64,000 bases of DNA, taken from Pseudomonas sp. BGI-2. GTDB lineage: Bacteria > Pseudomonadota > Gammaproteobacteria > Pseudomonadales > Pseudomonadaceae. Positions 1 to 9,373 of the stretch are shown piece after piece. Location of the stretch: the NCBI RefSeq assembly GCF_004310295.1, contig NZ_SISB01000010.1:80140-144139 (forward strand), written 5' to 3'. A program made the position numbers and the translations under genes. Each line of letters begins with the position of its first letter. Position 1 is the stretch's first letter. The notes beneath the pieces were generated by a model. That model had not been told where the DNA came from, did not search any database, and worked only from the letters and a program-made list of their open reading frames with translations.

Positions 1-592
1 GAACTGGGAAGCCATTCTGCCGCCGCCCACCAGCGCCGGCCGCCAGCATTACCTGACCGCCATCAGCAAGGTCGACGATCAGTTGGTGGAAATCATCGAC
101 GTCGAAAAAGTCCTGGCCGAAATCGTGCCGTACAACGCCAAGGTCTCGCGCGAGAAACTCGATGACCCGGTGCTGGAACGCGCTCGCGGTCGTGAAGTGC
201 TGCTGGTGGACGACTCCAACGTAGCCCTGTCGCAATTGCGCGACACCCTGGGCCAGTTGGGCGTGAAGATGCACATCGCCAGCGACGGCTTGAAGGCGCT
301 GAACATGCTCAAGGCCTGGGCTGATACGGGCGTGTCGATGACCGACAAACTGCTGATGGTCTTTACCGACGCGGAAATGCCGGAAATGGACGGCTATCGC
401 CTGACCACCGAAATCCGTAATGACCCGCGTCTGCGCGGCTTGTACGTGGTGCTGCACACGTCGCTGTCGGGCAGCTTCAACGACTCGATGGTCAAGAAGG
501 TCGGCTGCGACAACTTCCTCTCCAAGTTCCAGCCGGACAAACTCGTCGACGTGGTGCGCCAGCGCCTGATGCTCGATGAAGTGCCTGCCTGA
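1..592 (+). CDS. cheV: Chemotaxis coupling protein CheV, C-terminal part (5' end outside window)
   Basis: The frame is open from base 2 and runs to a TGA at 590-592, so the start lies upstream of the window. The first ~40 residues are the end of a CheW-like domain (ending in a VEIIDVEKVL strand). A receiver domain follows, with an acidic pair in VLLVDDSN, the phospho-acceptor Asp in VFTDAEMPEMDG and a late Lys in FLSKFQPD. CheV proteins couple chemoreceptors to the CheA kinase and are tuned by phosphorylation of the receiver domain. The family assignment is firm from domain order. Which of the several Pseudomonas CheV paralogues this is cannot be told from the fragment. Confidence 0.88.
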   Translation, partial: NWEAILPPPTSAGRQHYLTAISKVDDQLVEIIDVEKVLAEIVPYNAKVSREKLDDPVLERARGREVLLVDDSNVALSQLRDTLGQLGVKMHIASDGLKALNMLKAWADTGVSMTDKLLMVFTDAEMPEMDGYRLTTEIRNDPRLRGLYVVLHTSLSGSFNDSMVKKVGCDNFLSKFQPDKLVDVVRQRLMLDEVPA

Positions 593-606
593 TAACGACG
601 CAGTCC

Positions 607-788
607 TTGTGGGAGCGGGTTTGTGTGGCGAGGGGATTTATCCCCGTTGGGCGGCACAGCTGCCCCCAAGTGTGTTTACGCGGCGCATCAGTTGGAAATC
701 ATGTGCAGGTTTTGCGTCTGCTTCGCAGCCGAACGGGGCGGTGCGACGTTTCGCTAAATCCCCTCGCCACACAGGCCCGCTCCCACCG
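607..788. repeat. Long inverted repeat, REPIN-like
   Basis: The left arm (GTGGGAGCGGGTTTGTGTGG, then a GGGGATTTATCCCC core) is matched by an inverted right arm ending CCACACAGGCCCGCTCCCAC. It fills most of the cheV-MOSC gap, and a copy of the same family lies at 35563-35688. No gene is seen in it; open frames here are by-products of the repeat. Confidence 0.75.
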
Positions 789-872
789 GGCATGCAGAGA
801 TCGGTTTTCAGCCTTTGATTCGGCGATCAAGCTCGTATAGGGTGGCTTTTTTTGCCCACCAGGGAGCTGGCC

Positions 873-1679
873 ATGTTGCGTCTGAGCGCGCTTTACCGTT
901 ATCCGTTGAAATCCGGCATGGGCGAGACCCTGCAACAGGTCAGCCTCGACAAGCTGGGGCTGGACGGTGATCGACGCTGGATGCTCGTGGACAAGGCCAG
1001 CGGGCGCTTCCTGACCCAGCGCGCAGTGGGGCAGATGAGTCAGTTGTCGGCGCTGTGGAATGCCGGTGGTGGCCTGACCCTCAGTGCTCCCGGGCGCTCA
1101 GTGATCGATATTGCCTTGCCGGCCAGCGACGCTGAACTGCGCGGCGTGACGATCTTCAAAGACAGTCTGCGGGTGCCCGATGCCGGTGATGAGGCCGGCG
1201 CCTGGGTCAGTGAGTTCATCGGAAAGCCGACGCGACTGGTGCAAATTCCTCTGGATCGCGCGCGCACCACGCAAGCGGGCTACGGCAAGGACGACGATCA
1301 GGTGGCCTTCGCCGATGGCTTCCCGCTGCTGCTGATCGGGCAGGCATCCTTGGAGGACCTCTCGCAAAAGGTCGGACGCCCGCTGGAAATGCTGCGCTTT
1401 CGACCAAACCTGGTGATCGAGGGCAGCGAGGCGTATGCCGAAGACAGCTGGAAGCGCATTCGCATCGGCGATGTCGAGTTCCGCGTGGTCAAGTCCTGTT
1501 CGCGCTGCATCCTGACCACCATCGACCCGCAAACCGGTCAGCGCAGCGATGATCGCGAACCTCTGGCCACGTTGCAGAAGTACCGTTCCGAGGCCGACGG
1601 CGCGATGTTCGGGCAGAACCTGGTCAATGACAGCAACGGCCAACTTGAAGTCGGTATGCCGGTGACGATCCTGGAATAA
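873..1679 (+). CDS. MOSC domain-containing protein (YcbX-type)
   Basis: A 268-residue protein with an N-terminal MOSC beta-barrel region (LYRYPLKSG, then GLDGDRRWMLVD) and a C-terminal MOSC domain containing KSCSRCILTTID, the Cys expected to take part in sulfur or molybdenum-cofactor chemistry. Relatives such as E. coli YcbX act with molybdenum cofactor in reducing N-hydroxylated compounds; that substrate range is inferred from the family. I chose the ATG at 873 because AGGGAG lies just upstream and the family starts with a short strand; a TTG at 852 would add seven residues. A strong terminator follows directly. Confidence 0.85.
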   Translation: MLRLSALYRYPLKSGMGETLQQVSLDKLGLDGDRRWMLVDKASGRFLTQRAVGQMSQLSALWNAGGGLTLSAPGRSVIDIALPASDAELRGVTIFKDSLRVPDAGDEAGAWVSEFIGKPTRLVQIPLDRARTTQAGYGKDDDQVAFADGFPLLLIGQASLEDLSQKVGRPLEMLRFRPNLVIEGSEAYAEDSWKRIRIGDVEFRVVKSCSRCILTTIDPQTGQRSDDREPLATLQKYRSEADGAMFGQNLVNDSNGQLEVGMPVTILE

Positions 1680-1691
1680 ACAGACTGAATG

Positions 1692-1730
1692 AAAAATGCC
1701 CGCGTCCCAAAAGGACGCGGGCATTTTTTT
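1692..1730 (+). terminator. Rho-independent terminator after the MOSC gene
   Basis: A 16-bp inverted repeat (core GCCCGCGTCC / GGACGCGGGC, loop CAAAA) is followed by seven T. An A-run on the other side lets it also serve ppnP transcription coming from the opposite strand. Confidence 0.9.
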
Positions 1731-1752
1731 GTCGCTGTGAAACCCCGGGGTT

Positions 1753-2037
1753 TTAGCCGCGGTATTCGCACAGGTAAGCGGTGTCGACGGCCACTTTCAG
1801 CTGGAACTTGCTGTTGGCCGGCACGTTGAACTGGCTGCCGGCGGCGAAGGTTTCCCAGTCGCTGCTGTCAGGCAGTTTGACGGTCAGGGCGCCGGTCACC
1901 ACGTGCATGATTTCGCGCTGGCTGGTGCCGAATTCGTATTCGCCCGGAGCCATGACGCCAATGGTCGCAGGACCTTCAGCGGTGCCAAAGGCGATCGACT
2001 TGACGGTGCCGTCGAAGTACTCGTTGACTTTAAACAT
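1753..2037 (-). CDS. ppnP: Pyrimidine/purine nucleoside phosphorylase PpnP
   Basis: A 94-residue single-domain cupin of the former DUF1255/YaiE family, which is about this length. It shows the family pattern [15 protein letters not shown], then [20 protein letters not shown] and a C-terminal LCEYRG. Family members phosphorolyse several nucleosides to free base and ribose-1-phosphate. The start ATG at 2037 has an AGGAA ribosome-binding site. The frame stays open upstream but that stretch has no family similarity. It is a single gene between two terminator-separated units. Confidence 0.92.
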   Translation of the reverse strand: MFKVNEYFDGTVKSIAFGTAEGPATIGVMAPGEYEFGTSQREIMHVVTGALTVKLPDSSDWETFAAGSQFNVPANSKFQLKVAVDTAYLCEYRG

Positions 2038-2098
2038 GGGCGATTCCTCGAAAAGGGCTAAAAAGGGCCGGCCAGTATGCACAAGGCCTCGAATGCCG

Positions 2099-2647
2099 TC
2101 ACCTCTCCTGGGGGAAAACCTGTGGCAACAAACGCGCCGTATTGCGCGCGTCCTCCAGTGCCCGATGTTGTTGGCCATTGAACTGCATGCCCACCAGTTG
2201 CAGGGCCCCATTGAGTCCCAGCGGGCGCTCCAGGCGTAGGGCCTTGGCAAAGCGCTGTTTGAGATTCATGTGCGGCACGCGACCAAGAACGCTGTCCAGT
2301 TGCAGTCGCTGCCATTCCTGAAGCAGTTGCTTGCGATCGTAATCGCCCCAACTGGCCCAGCCCTCCAGAACCGATTGATGGCGCCCGAGCCATTGCTCGA
2401 ATGACGGCCAGACCTCGCTCAGCGTTTGCGCTGCGTCGACGTTAGCTTGTGTGATGTGCGTCAGTTCCCGGCAAAACGGCGTCAGCAGCGGCCGCAGCAA
2501 TGGCCGTACGAAGCACTGGAAATAATCCACTTCGCGTCCTTTTCGGTCCACCAGAGTGGCACCGATTTCGATGATTTCCATTTCCGTTACTGGCCAGCCA
2601 CCGTCATCGGTGGTGGCTTCCAGATCGATCACCAGCCAGTGAGGCAT
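2099..2647 (-). CDS. DEDDh-family 3'-5' exonuclease
   Basis: A 182-residue protein with all three exonuclease motifs: DLEAT near the start (Exo I, DxE), ASWGDYD in the middle (Exo II) and [11 protein letters not shown] near the end (Exo III, HxxxxD). This makes it a DEDDh enzyme of the ERI-1/KapD type rather than a polymerase proofreading subunit. It would remove nucleotides from 3' ends of RNA or DNA; the substrate is not evident. The ATG at 2647 is preceded by AGGAA. An upstream ATG at 2695 would add 16 residues outside the domain. It lies just downstream of atuF on the same strand but is unlikely to belong to the terpene pathway. Confidence 0.85.
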   Translation of the reverse strand: MPHWLVIDLEATTDDGGWPVTEMEIIEIGATLVDRKGREVDYFQCFVRPLLRPLLTPFCRELTHITQANVDAAQTLSEVWPSFEQWLGRHQSVLEGWASWGDYDRKQLLQEWQRLQLDSVLGRVPHMNLKQRFAKALRLERPLGLNGALQLVGMQFNGQQHRALEDARNTARLLPQVFPQER

Positions 2648-2718
2648 CGCAGGGTTCCTGGTATCCGCGTCCTGATAGGGCTTGAGCGTAGCCAAAGCCG
2701 ACGGATCCGCCTAGCGGC

Positions 2719-4680
2719 TTATTCGACCTCCAACAAAATCTGACGATTTTTCACCTGATCGCCGACCCGGACCTGCAAGCGTTTAAGCACCCCGTCGATT
2801 CCTGATTTGAGCGGGTGTTCCATTTTCATCGCTTCGAGCACCAGCAGCAGCTGACCTTTACTGACCGGGCTGCCCTCGCTGACCAGCACGTCGACGATCG
2901 CCCCGTCCATGGGTGCCTTGAGGGTGCCGGAGCTGACGCTGGCCTGGCTGCTGACCAACGCTTGGGTGCGATCGACCAGTCGCAGGCTGCCGGGACGGGT
3001 GAACAGCCAGAGTTGCCCGGCCGTGAGGCGGTAGGCATGGCGTTGGCGGATGCCGTCAATCATCAGTGTTGCCCAGTGCCCGTCGCACTGGATGACCTTC
3101 AATTCGAGGGTTCGGCTGCCGACGTACAACCGGTACGGTGCGTCAGGCGCTGCGTTCAATTCCACCCCCCAGTCCTGATCCCCCAGGCCTATTTGAAAGT
3201 GCAGGGGCACGCTGGCGTTGTTTCGCCAACCGGCCAGCGGGGCGGGATGAACGTGCGCCGAAGCGTGATAGAACAGCGCAGCTGCAATGGCCAGTTCTTC
3301 GTCGCTCGGTACTGATGGATGCAGGCAGGGATGGTCGGCAAAACAGTTCGGGATGAACCCTGTGCTGAATTCGCCGCTGATGAACTGCGGGTGTTGCAGC
3401 AGGCTGGCGAGCAAGCGCTGATTGCTTTGCACGCCCAGCAGCACGTTGTCCTGCACTGCCCGCAACAGTTTGCGCCGGGCTTCTTCACGGGTCGCGCCAT
3501 GGGCGATGAATTTGCCCAGCAGCGGATCGTAGAACGGACTGATGTTTTGGCCTTCGATCAAGCCATGATCGATCCGCACACCGTCTTGCAACGCAAGTTC
3601 CCACGCCTCGATTCGACCGGTTTGCGGCAAAAAGCCCTGAGCCGGATCTTCGGCGTACAAACGCACTTCCATGGCATGCCCGTTGAGCTGCACCTCTTCC
3701 TGTTTTAAAGGCAGCGGCAGGCCCTCGGCGACGTGCAGTTGCCAGGCCACCAGATCGAGGCCGGTGATCAGTTCTGTTACCGGGTGTTCCACTTGCAGGC
3801 GGGTGTTCATCTCGAGGAAGTAGAACTGCCCGCGTGTATCCAGCAGGAATTCCACGGTGCCAGCGCCCACGTAATTCACCGCACGACCGGCCTTGAGCGC
3901 CGCTTCACCCATGGCCTGACGCAACTCGGTGGTCATCACCGGGCAGGGCGCTTCTTCGATGACTTTCTGGTGGCGGCGCTGGATCGAACAGTCGCGTTCG
4001 CCGAGGTAGATCAGGTTGCCATGCTGGTCACCAAATACCTGGACCTCGACATGGCGCGGATCGATCAGCGCTTGTTCGAGGATCAGTTCGTCGCTGCCAA
4101 ATCCGTGCAGCGCTTCGGAGCGCGCGGTTCGCAGCTGTTCCAGCAAATCGCCAGCGCTGTGCACCAGACGCATGCCCCGTCCGCCACCGCCGGCGCTGGC
4201 CTTGATCATCAGCGGGTAGCCGATGCGCTCGGCTTCGCGGCTCAGGGTCGCGTCGTCCTGTTCGGCGCCTTGATAGCCTTTGATGCACGGCACGCCGGCC
4301 GCGAGCATGGCGAGTTTCGACAGCCGTTTGCTGCCCATCAACTCGATCGCTTCGGGGCTCGGGCCAATGAAAGTGATGCCGGCTGTTTGGCAGGCGAGGG
4401 CGAATTCGGCGTTTTCCGAGAGGAATCCGTAGCCGGGGTGAATCGCGTCGGCACCGCTGCGCCGGGCGGCGTCGATGATCGCCGGGATGTTCAGGTAGGA
4501 CTGCTGCACCGGGGCCGGGCCGATGCTCACGGCTTCATCGGCCATTTGGACGTGCAAGGCGTCGGCGTCGGCATCGCTGAATACGGCAACGGTGCGGTAG
4601 CCCAGGGCGTGGGCAGTGCGCTGGATGCGGCAGGCGATTTCGCCGCGGTTGGCGATCAGGATTTTGCTGAGTCCGGGCAT
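2719..4680 (-). CDS. atuF: Geranyl-CoA carboxylase, biotin-carrying alpha subunit AtuF
   Basis: A 653-residue acyl-CoA carboxylase alpha subunit. The N-terminal biotin carboxylase begins ILIANRGEIACRI and carries a glycine-rich ATP loop (KASAGGGGRGMR). A C-terminal biotinyl domain holds the biotinylation motif EAMKM about 40 residues from the end. With AtuC it carboxylates geranyl-CoA to isohexenylglutaconyl-CoA in citronellol/geraniol degradation. Sequence alone cannot separate it from the methylcrotonyl-CoA paralogue LiuD; the complete atuABCDEF context decides. The ATG at 4680 has GAGAGAAG upstream. It is the last atu gene here and is separated from atuE by a REPIN. Confidence 0.9.
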   Translation of the reverse strand: MPGLSKILIANRGEIACRIQRTAHALGYRTVAVFSDADADALHVQMADEAVSIGPAPVQQSYLNIPAIIDAARRSGADAIHPGYGFLSENAEFALACQTAGITFIGPSPEAIELMGSKRLSKLAMLAAGVPCIKGYQGAEQDDATLSREAERIGYPLMIKASAGGGGRGMRLVHSAGDLLEQLRTARSEALHGFGSDELILEQALIDPRHVEVQVFGDQHGNLIYLGERDCSIQRRHQKVIEEAPCPVMTTELRQAMGEAALKAGRAVNYVGAGTVEFLLDTRGQFYFLEMNTRLQVEHPVTELITGLDLVAWQLHVAEGLPLPLKQEEVQLNGHAMEVRLYAEDPAQGFLPQTGRIEAWELALQDGVRIDHGLIEGQNISPFYDPLLGKFIAHGATREEARRKLLRAVQDNVLLGVQSNQRLLASLLQHPQFISGEFSTGFIPNCFADHPCLHPSVPSDEELAIAAALFYHASAHVHPAPLAGWRNNASVPLHFQIGLGDQDWGVELNAAPDAPYRLYVGSRTLELKVIQCDGHWATLMIDGIRQRHAYRLTAGQLWLFTRPGSLRLVDRTQALVSSQASVSSGTLKAPMDGAIVDVLVSEGSPVSKGQLLLVLEAMKMEHPLKSGIDGVLKRLQVRVGDQVKNRQILLEVE

Positions 4681-4719
4681 TGGGTCTTCTCTCAAGTTAT
4701 GCGGTGAAAGTGATGGCCT

Positions 4720-4783
4720 CTTCGCGGGCAAGCCTCGCTCCTACAGTCGGTGATATCTGTAGGAGCGAGGCTTGCCCGCGAAG
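4720..4783. repeat. REPIN (GTAGGAGCGAGGCTTGCCCG family)
   Basis: Two inverted copies of CTGTAGGAGCGAGGCTTGCC plus CGCGAAG flank a 10-bp centre. It lies between atuE and atuF inside the operon and could form a stable hairpin in the mRNA. Further copies of this family are at 14020, 28042, 29023, 38169 and 52729. Confidence 0.92.
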
Positions 4784-4786
4784 CTT

Positions 4787-5584
4787 TTAAAGGGCCCAGC
4801 CCGGTTTACGCTTTTGCACGAATGCCATCGTCCCCTCGACCCCTTCAGACCCGGTCACCGCTTCGCTGAACCATTCGGCCGCCTCATCCAGCAAGGCGTC
4901 CGACGGCTGTCCCGCACTCGCCAGCAACAGTTTTTTGGTCGTGGCATTCGCCCCCGGCGCGCAGCACAACACATGGGCGAGGATTTCATCGAGGCGCTCG
5001 GCCAAGGCTTGCGCGTCATGCTCGACGAAATGCACCAACCCCATGCGCCGCGCCTGGGTGCCATCGAAACGCGCCGCCGTCAGTGCCAGTCGGCGCGCCT
5101 GGGTCAGGCCGATGCGCTGGACCACGAACGGCGCGATCTGCGCGGGCAGCAGACCGAGGCTGGTTTCCGGCAGACCGAACTGCGCCAGGTGATCAGCCAG
5201 CGCAACATCGCTGACGCAGGCCAGCCCCAATCCACCGCCGAGCACCGCGCCTTGCAGCACCGTGATCACCACTTGTGGCGCGTGTTGCACCTCTTGCAGC
5301 AGTGCGCCGAACGCTCGGTTCAAGTCGCGATAGGCCTGCGAGCCTTGAGCCCGGGCATTGGCCATGTCCTTGATGTCGCCGCCGGCACAAAAATGCCCGC
5401 CGCCCCCGCCGATCACCAGCGCCCGAATGGCTCGATCATCACGCACCGCTGCCAGCACCGCGCGTAGTTCGGCGACCATCTGCAAGCTCATGGCGTTGCG
5501 GCTTTCCGGGCGATTGAGGGTGATGTGCAGCACGCCGTTATGCGACTCCAACAACAAGGTTTGGCAAATCGGCAGGGCGCTCAT
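4787..5584 (-). CDS. atuE: Isohexenylglutaconyl-CoA hydratase AtuE (enoyl-CoA hydratase family)
   Basis: A 265-residue crotonase-fold protein. It has the oxyanion-hole segment GGGGGHFCAGGDIKDMA near residues 60-75 and the second glycine loop VLGGGLGLACVSDVALA near 115-130. In the Atu pathway this enzyme hydrates isohexenylglutaconyl-CoA to the 3-hydroxy acyl-CoA, which is then cleaved to release acetate units. The start overlaps the stop of atuD by four bases (ATGA), a sign of coupled translation. The family assignment is certain; the substrate follows from the cluster. Confidence 0.9.
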   Translation of the reverse strand: MSALPICQTLLLESHNGVLHITLNRPESRNAMSLQMVAELRAVLAAVRDDRAIRALVIGGGGGHFCAGGDIKDMANARAQGSQAYRDLNRAFGALLQEVQHAPQVVITVLQGAVLGGGLGLACVSDVALADHLAQFGLPETSLGLLPAQIAPFVVQRIGLTQARRLALTAARFDGTQARRMGLVHFVEHDAQALAERLDEILAHVLCCAPGANATTKKLLLASAGQPSDALLDEAAEWFSEAVTGSEGVEGTMAFVQKRKPGWAL

Positions 5585-6738
5585 TTCTTTTTCCCCGGCA
5601 GGATGCCCATGAGTTTGCAGATGATCCCCAGCATGATTTCGTCGGCCCCGCCGCCGATCGACACCAGGCGCACGTCACGGTAAGCGCGGGCCACCGGGTT
5701 ATCCCACATGAAGCCCATGCCGCCCCAATATTGCAGGCAGCTGTCGCTGACTTCGCGGCCCAGGCGCCCGGCCTTGAGTTTGGCCATCGACGCCAGGCGC
5801 GTGACGTCCTGACCTTTGATGTATTGCTCGGTGGCCTGATAGACCAGCGCCCGCAGGCATTCGATTTCGGTTTGCAGTTCGGCCAGGCGGAAGTGAATGA
5901 CCTGGTTGTCGATCAGCGCGCTGCCAAAGGTTTTGCGCTCCTTGCAGTACTCGATGGTGCTGTCGACGCAATATTCCAGGCCCTTGATCATGTTCGCCGC
6001 GCCGAACAAACGTTCTTCCTGGAATTGCAGCATCTGCATCATGAAGCCCGCACCTTCATGGCCGATGCGGTTGCGTTGCGGCACGCGCACGTTGTCGAAA
6101 AACACTTGGGCGGTTTCCGAACTGCGCATGCCGAGCTTGTCCAGGTGCGAACTGAGGCTGATGCCCGGGGTGTTCATCGGCACCATGATCAACGACTTGT
6201 TGATGTGCGGTTTGTCGTCCGAGGTGTTGGCCAGCAGGCAGATGAAGTCGGCGCTCGGCGAGTTGGTGATCCACATTTTGCTGCCGTTGATCACGTAGTC
6301 GTCGCCGTCCTTGCGGGCGGTGGTTTTCAATCCGGCCACGTCGGAACCGGCACCGACTTCGGAGACGCCGATGCAGCCGACCTGTTCGCCGGTAATCGCC
6401 GGACGGAGGAATTCTTCGCGCAATTCATCGGAGCCGAAGCGGGCGAGAGCAGGCGTGCACATGTCGGTCTGCACGCCGATGGACATCGGGATCCCGCCGC
6501 AGTGAGTCGTGCCGAACTCTTCGGCGGCGACGATCGAATAGCTGTAATCGAGCCCCATGCCGCCAAACTGTTCCGGTTTGGAAATCCCCAGCAGGCCGAG
6601 GTCGCCGGCCTTGCGGAAGATCTCGTGAATCGGGAAGCGTCCGGCCTTTTCCCATTCCTCGACATGAGGATTGATCTCGTGATCGACGAATTGGCGGACC
6701 GTGCGACGCAGTGCTTCGTGTTCCTGGGTGAAGATCAT
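5581..6738 (-). CDS. atuD: Citronellyl-CoA dehydrogenase AtuD
   Basis: A 385-residue acyl-CoA dehydrogenase with the N-terminal helical domain (MIFTQEHEALRRTVRQF), the middle FAD-binding segment (GCIGVSEVGAGSDVAGL, KMWITNSPSADF) and a C-terminal domain ending MLGIICKLMGILPGKKK. In the Atu pathway it oxidises citronellyl-CoA to geranyl-CoA. The ATG at 6738 has AGGAG upstream; an extension to 6774 would run into a repeat. A 107-bp repeat separates it from atuC, while it overlaps atuE by four bases. Confidence 0.9.
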   Translation of the reverse strand: MIFTQEHEALRRTVRQFVDHEINPHVEEWEKAGRFPIHEIFRKAGDLGLLGISKPEQFGGMGLDYSYSIVAAEEFGTTHCGGIPMSIGVQTDMCTPALARFGSDELREEFLRPAITGEQVGCIGVSEVGAGSDVAGLKTTARKDGDDYVINGSKMWITNSPSADFICLLANTSDDKPHINKSLIMVPMNTPGISLSSHLDKLGMRSSETAQVFFDNVRVPQRNRIGHEGAGFMMQMLQFQEERLFGAANMIKGLEYCVDSTIEYCKERKTFGSALIDNQVIHFRLAELQTEIECLRALVYQATEQYIKGQDVTRLASMAKLKAGRLGREVSDSCLQYWGGMGFMWDNPVARAYRDVRLVSIGGGADEIMLGIICKLMGILPGKKK

Positions 6739-6762
6739 TTTTATTGTTCTCCTGACGGACCC

Positions 6763-6869
6763 GATCGTTCCCACGCTCTGCGTGGTAACGCCTCTTTGGA
6801 CGCTCTGCGTCCGCTTTTGGGACGCGGAGCGTCCCGGGCTGCATTCCCACGCAGAGCGTGGGAACGATC
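6763..6869. repeat. Intergenic inverted repeat (GATCGTTCCCACGCTCTGCG family)
   Basis: The outer arms GATCGTTCCCACGCTCTGCG and its reverse complement enclose an inner imperfect pair (GACGCTCTGCGTCC / GGGACGCGGAGCGTCC). It fills the atuC-atuD gap. The sequence is unrelated to the REPIN families elsewhere in the window. Confidence 0.85.
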
Positions 6870-6871
6870 AA

Positions 6872-8488
6872 TCAAAATCTCGCGACGCCAAAACTATTGG
6901 TTTGCAATGGCCGCACGTCGGCCTCGTGACAGATGTCCAGCAAGTAGCCGAGCAAGGTCCGGGTATCCCGGGGGTCGATCAGCCCGTCGTCCCACAGGCT
7001 GGCGCTGCCATACAGCGCGGTGGACTGGCTGTCGAGTTTCTGCGCCGTGACCTGTTCCAGCATGTCGAGCATTTTCGGGTCAGGCACCAAACCGTCCTTG
7101 AGCTGTTTGGCCTCGGTGACGATTCGCAGCACCTTGCCGGCCTGGGCGCCCCCCATGACAGCGGTTCGGCTGTTGGGCCAGGCGAAGATGAAACGCGGGT
7201 CGAGGCCGCGGCCGCACATCGCGTAGTTGCCGGCGCCATAGGAGCCGCCGACGACGATGGTCAGTTTAGGCACCCGGGCGTTGGCCACCGCTTGAATCAT
7301 CTTCGCGCCGTGTTTGATCACGCCTTGCTGTTCCGATTCGGTGCCGACCATGAACCCCGTGGTGTTGTGAAAAAACAGCAGCGGTGTCCGGCTCTGGTCA
7401 CATAGTTGGATGAATTGCGCGGCTTTGCTCGCGCCCTTGGGTGTGATCGGGCCGTTGTTGCCGATGAATCCGCAGGTGCGACCCTGAATGTGCAAGTGGC
7501 CGCAAATGGTCTGCTGATCGAACTCACCCTTGAATTCGAGGAAGCTCGAACCGTCGGCAATCCGCGCGATGATTTCGCGCACGTCATAGGGCTTTTTCGG
7601 ATCGTCGGGAATCAGCCCGAGCAACTCGTCGATCGGGTAGAGCGGCTCTTCCCAATACCTTGCGGGGGCTACGGGTAACCGCGCATTCCACGACAGCAGG
7701 CTGATGATCTCGCGCACCTGACGCACGCCATCGGCATCATTCTCGGCCAGGTATTCGGCGGTGCCGGCGGTTTGCGCGTGCATCTCGGCGCCGCCCAGTT
7801 CTTCATCGGTGGCGACTTCACCGGTGGCGGCTTTGAGCAGCGGCGGGCCGGCCAGAAACAGCTTAGCCTTGCCGCGAACCACCACCACGTAATCCGAGAG
7901 CCCCGGCTGATAAGCCCCACCCGCCGTGGCCGAGCCGTGAACCACGGTGATCTGCGGCAGCCCCATGGCCGACATCCGCGCCTGATTGGCAAAGCTGCGG
8001 GCGCCTTCGACGAATATCTCTGCCGCGTAATTGAGGTTCGCGCCGCCGCTCTCGGCGAGGGTGATCACCGGCAGTTTGTTCTCCATGGCGATCTGTTGCA
8101 GGCGCAGGGACTTTTTCAGGCCGCTGGGGGAAATGGTCCCGCCCTTGATCGCGCTGTTGTTCGCCACCACCAGCACCCGCACGCCGGACACGTAGCCGAT
8201 CCCGGCGATCAAACCGCCACCGGCCGAGCTGCCGTCCTTGTCGTCGTGCAGTTTGTAGCCGGCCAAGCTCGCCAGTTCGAGGAACGGCGCGCCGGGGTCG
8301 AGCAGTAGATTGAGGCGTTCACGGGGCAGTAACTGGCCGCGCTTGTCGAACCTGGGCTTGGCCTCGGCTGCCTTGTTCAGCAGGTTTTGTTCGAGCTGAC
8401 GGACTTGCTCGATGCCGACCAGCATTGCCGTGCGGTTCTGGGCGAACTGTTCGCTGAACGGGTCCACGTGTGACTGGATCACCGGCAT
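6872..8488 (-). CDS. atuC: Geranyl-CoA carboxylase, carboxyltransferase beta subunit AtuC
   Basis: A 538-residue acyl-CoA carboxyltransferase with both crotonase-like halves. The N-terminal half has ESGGANLNYAAEIF and GSATAGGAYQPGLSDY (about residues 147-200); the C-terminal half has GFIGNNGPITPKGA and GGSYGAGNYAMCGRGLDPRF. It transfers CO2 from biotin on AtuF to geranyl-CoA. Methylcrotonyl-CoA carboxylase beta (LiuB) is a close relative, separated by a residue in the acyl pocket (small in geranyl-type, Phe in methylcrotonyl-type); this stretch reads ARSFANQAR at 163-171. Operon position supports AtuC. It starts 3 bp after the atuB stop. Confidence 0.9.
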   Translation of the reverse strand: MPVIQSHVDPFSEQFAQNRTAMLVGIEQVRQLEQNLLNKAAEAKPRFDKRGQLLPRERLNLLLDPGAPFLELASLAGYKLHDDKDGSSAGGGLIAGIGYVSGVRVLVVANNSAIKGGTISPSGLKKSLRLQQIAMENKLPVITLAESGGANLNYAAEIFVEGARSFANQARMSAMGLPQITVVHGSATAGGAYQPGLSDYVVVVRGKAKLFLAGPPLLKAATGEVATDEELGGAEMHAQTAGTAEYLAENDADGVRQVREIISLLSWNARLPVAPARYWEEPLYPIDELLGLIPDDPKKPYDVREIIARIADGSSFLEFKGEFDQQTICGHLHIQGRTCGFIGNNGPITPKGASKAAQFIQLCDQSRTPLLFFHNTTGFMVGTESEQQGVIKHGAKMIQAVANARVPKLTIVVGGSYGAGNYAMCGRGLDPRFIFAWPNSRTAVMGGAQAGKVLRIVTEAKQLKDGLVPDPKMLDMLEQVTAQKLDSQSTALYGSASLWDDGLIDPRDTRTLLGYLLDICHEADVRPLQTNSFGVARF

Positions 8489-8491
8489 GGC

Positions 8492-9361
8492 TTACTCCTT
8501 GTCCTTGAGTACGTCGGGCAAATACGCCCGATGGAAACCGTTGTACGACTCGCTGTTCTGCGCCTTGTGAATCGGCCACGCCCGACCGCCAAGGCTCGCC
8601 GCACCGTCGATGCGCAACGTGCTGCCGCTGACGAACCCCGCTGCCGGACTGAGCAGGAAAACAATCGCCGCGCTGACTTCGGATTCAGTGCCGATGCGCT
8701 TGAGCGGCACGTGTTCGCGCAAGGTTGGAATCACTGCTTTGAACGCACCTTCGTAGGTGTCCATGCCGCTCGATGCCACCCAGCCCGGCGCCACCGCGTT
8801 AACCCGCACCCCGGCATAGCCCCATTCGAAGGCAGCGGTTTTCGTGAGGTTATCCATGCCCGAGCGCGCCGCGCCCGAGTGACCCATGCCGGGCATCCCG
8901 CCCCACATGTCGGCGAGCATGTTGACGATGGCGCCGCCGTGTTGGCTCATCGACTGATTGAACACTTCCCGGGCTATCAGGAAACCGCCCACCAGGTTGG
9001 TGCGCATCACGGTTTCGAAACCCTTCTGAGTGATCGAGGCCAGCGGCGACGGGTATTGCCCGCCGGCATTGTTGACCAGCCCGTGAATCGGGCCGTGCTT
9101 GCGGATCAACTCGCTGACCAGCTGCTTGACCGCTTCTTCTTCACGAATATCGCAGGTGGCCCAATCCGCCTTGCCTCCGTCCTCGGCAATCTCGGCGGCC
9201 ACGCTTTTCAACTTGTCAGCCTTGCGCCCGACCAGCAGCACATGGGCACCGAGCGCCGCCAGCTCATGGGCGGTGCAGCGGCCGATGCCGCTGCCGCCAC
9301 CGGGGACGATGATGTTTTGGCCTGCAAACAGATCGGCTTTGAAAATCGAATCGTACGCCAT
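8492..9361 (-). CDS. atuB: Short-chain dehydrogenase AtuB
   Basis: A 289-residue SDR with the nucleotide loop GGGSGIGRCTAHELA near residues 22-36 and the structural NAG motif in GLVNNAGGQYPSP. The catalytic region is unusual: the usual YxxxK is GHSGAARSGMDNLTKTAAFEWGY, with no clear Tyr-Lys pair at the expected spacing, as in peroxisomal 2,4-dienoyl-CoA reductase-like SDRs. In P. aeruginosa atuB is part of the citronellol operon, probably in an early oxidation or reduction step; the exact reaction is not settled. It lies between atuA (12-bp gap) and atuC (3-bp gap). Confidence 0.88.
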   Translation of the reverse strand: MAYDSIFKADLFAGQNIIVPGGGSGIGRCTAHELAALGAHVLLVGRKADKLKSVAAEIAEDGGKADWATCDIREEEAVKQLVSELIRKHGPIHGLVNNAGGQYPSPLASITQKGFETVMRTNLVGGFLIAREVFNQSMSQHGGAIVNMLADMWGGMPGMGHSGAARSGMDNLTKTAAFEWGYAGVRVNAVAPGWVASSGMDTYEGAFKAVIPTLREHVPLKRIGTESEVSAAIVFLLSPAAGFVSGSTLRIDGAASLGGRAWPIHKAQNSESYNGFHRAYLPDVLKDKE

Positions 9362-9373
9362 GGCGACAGTCCT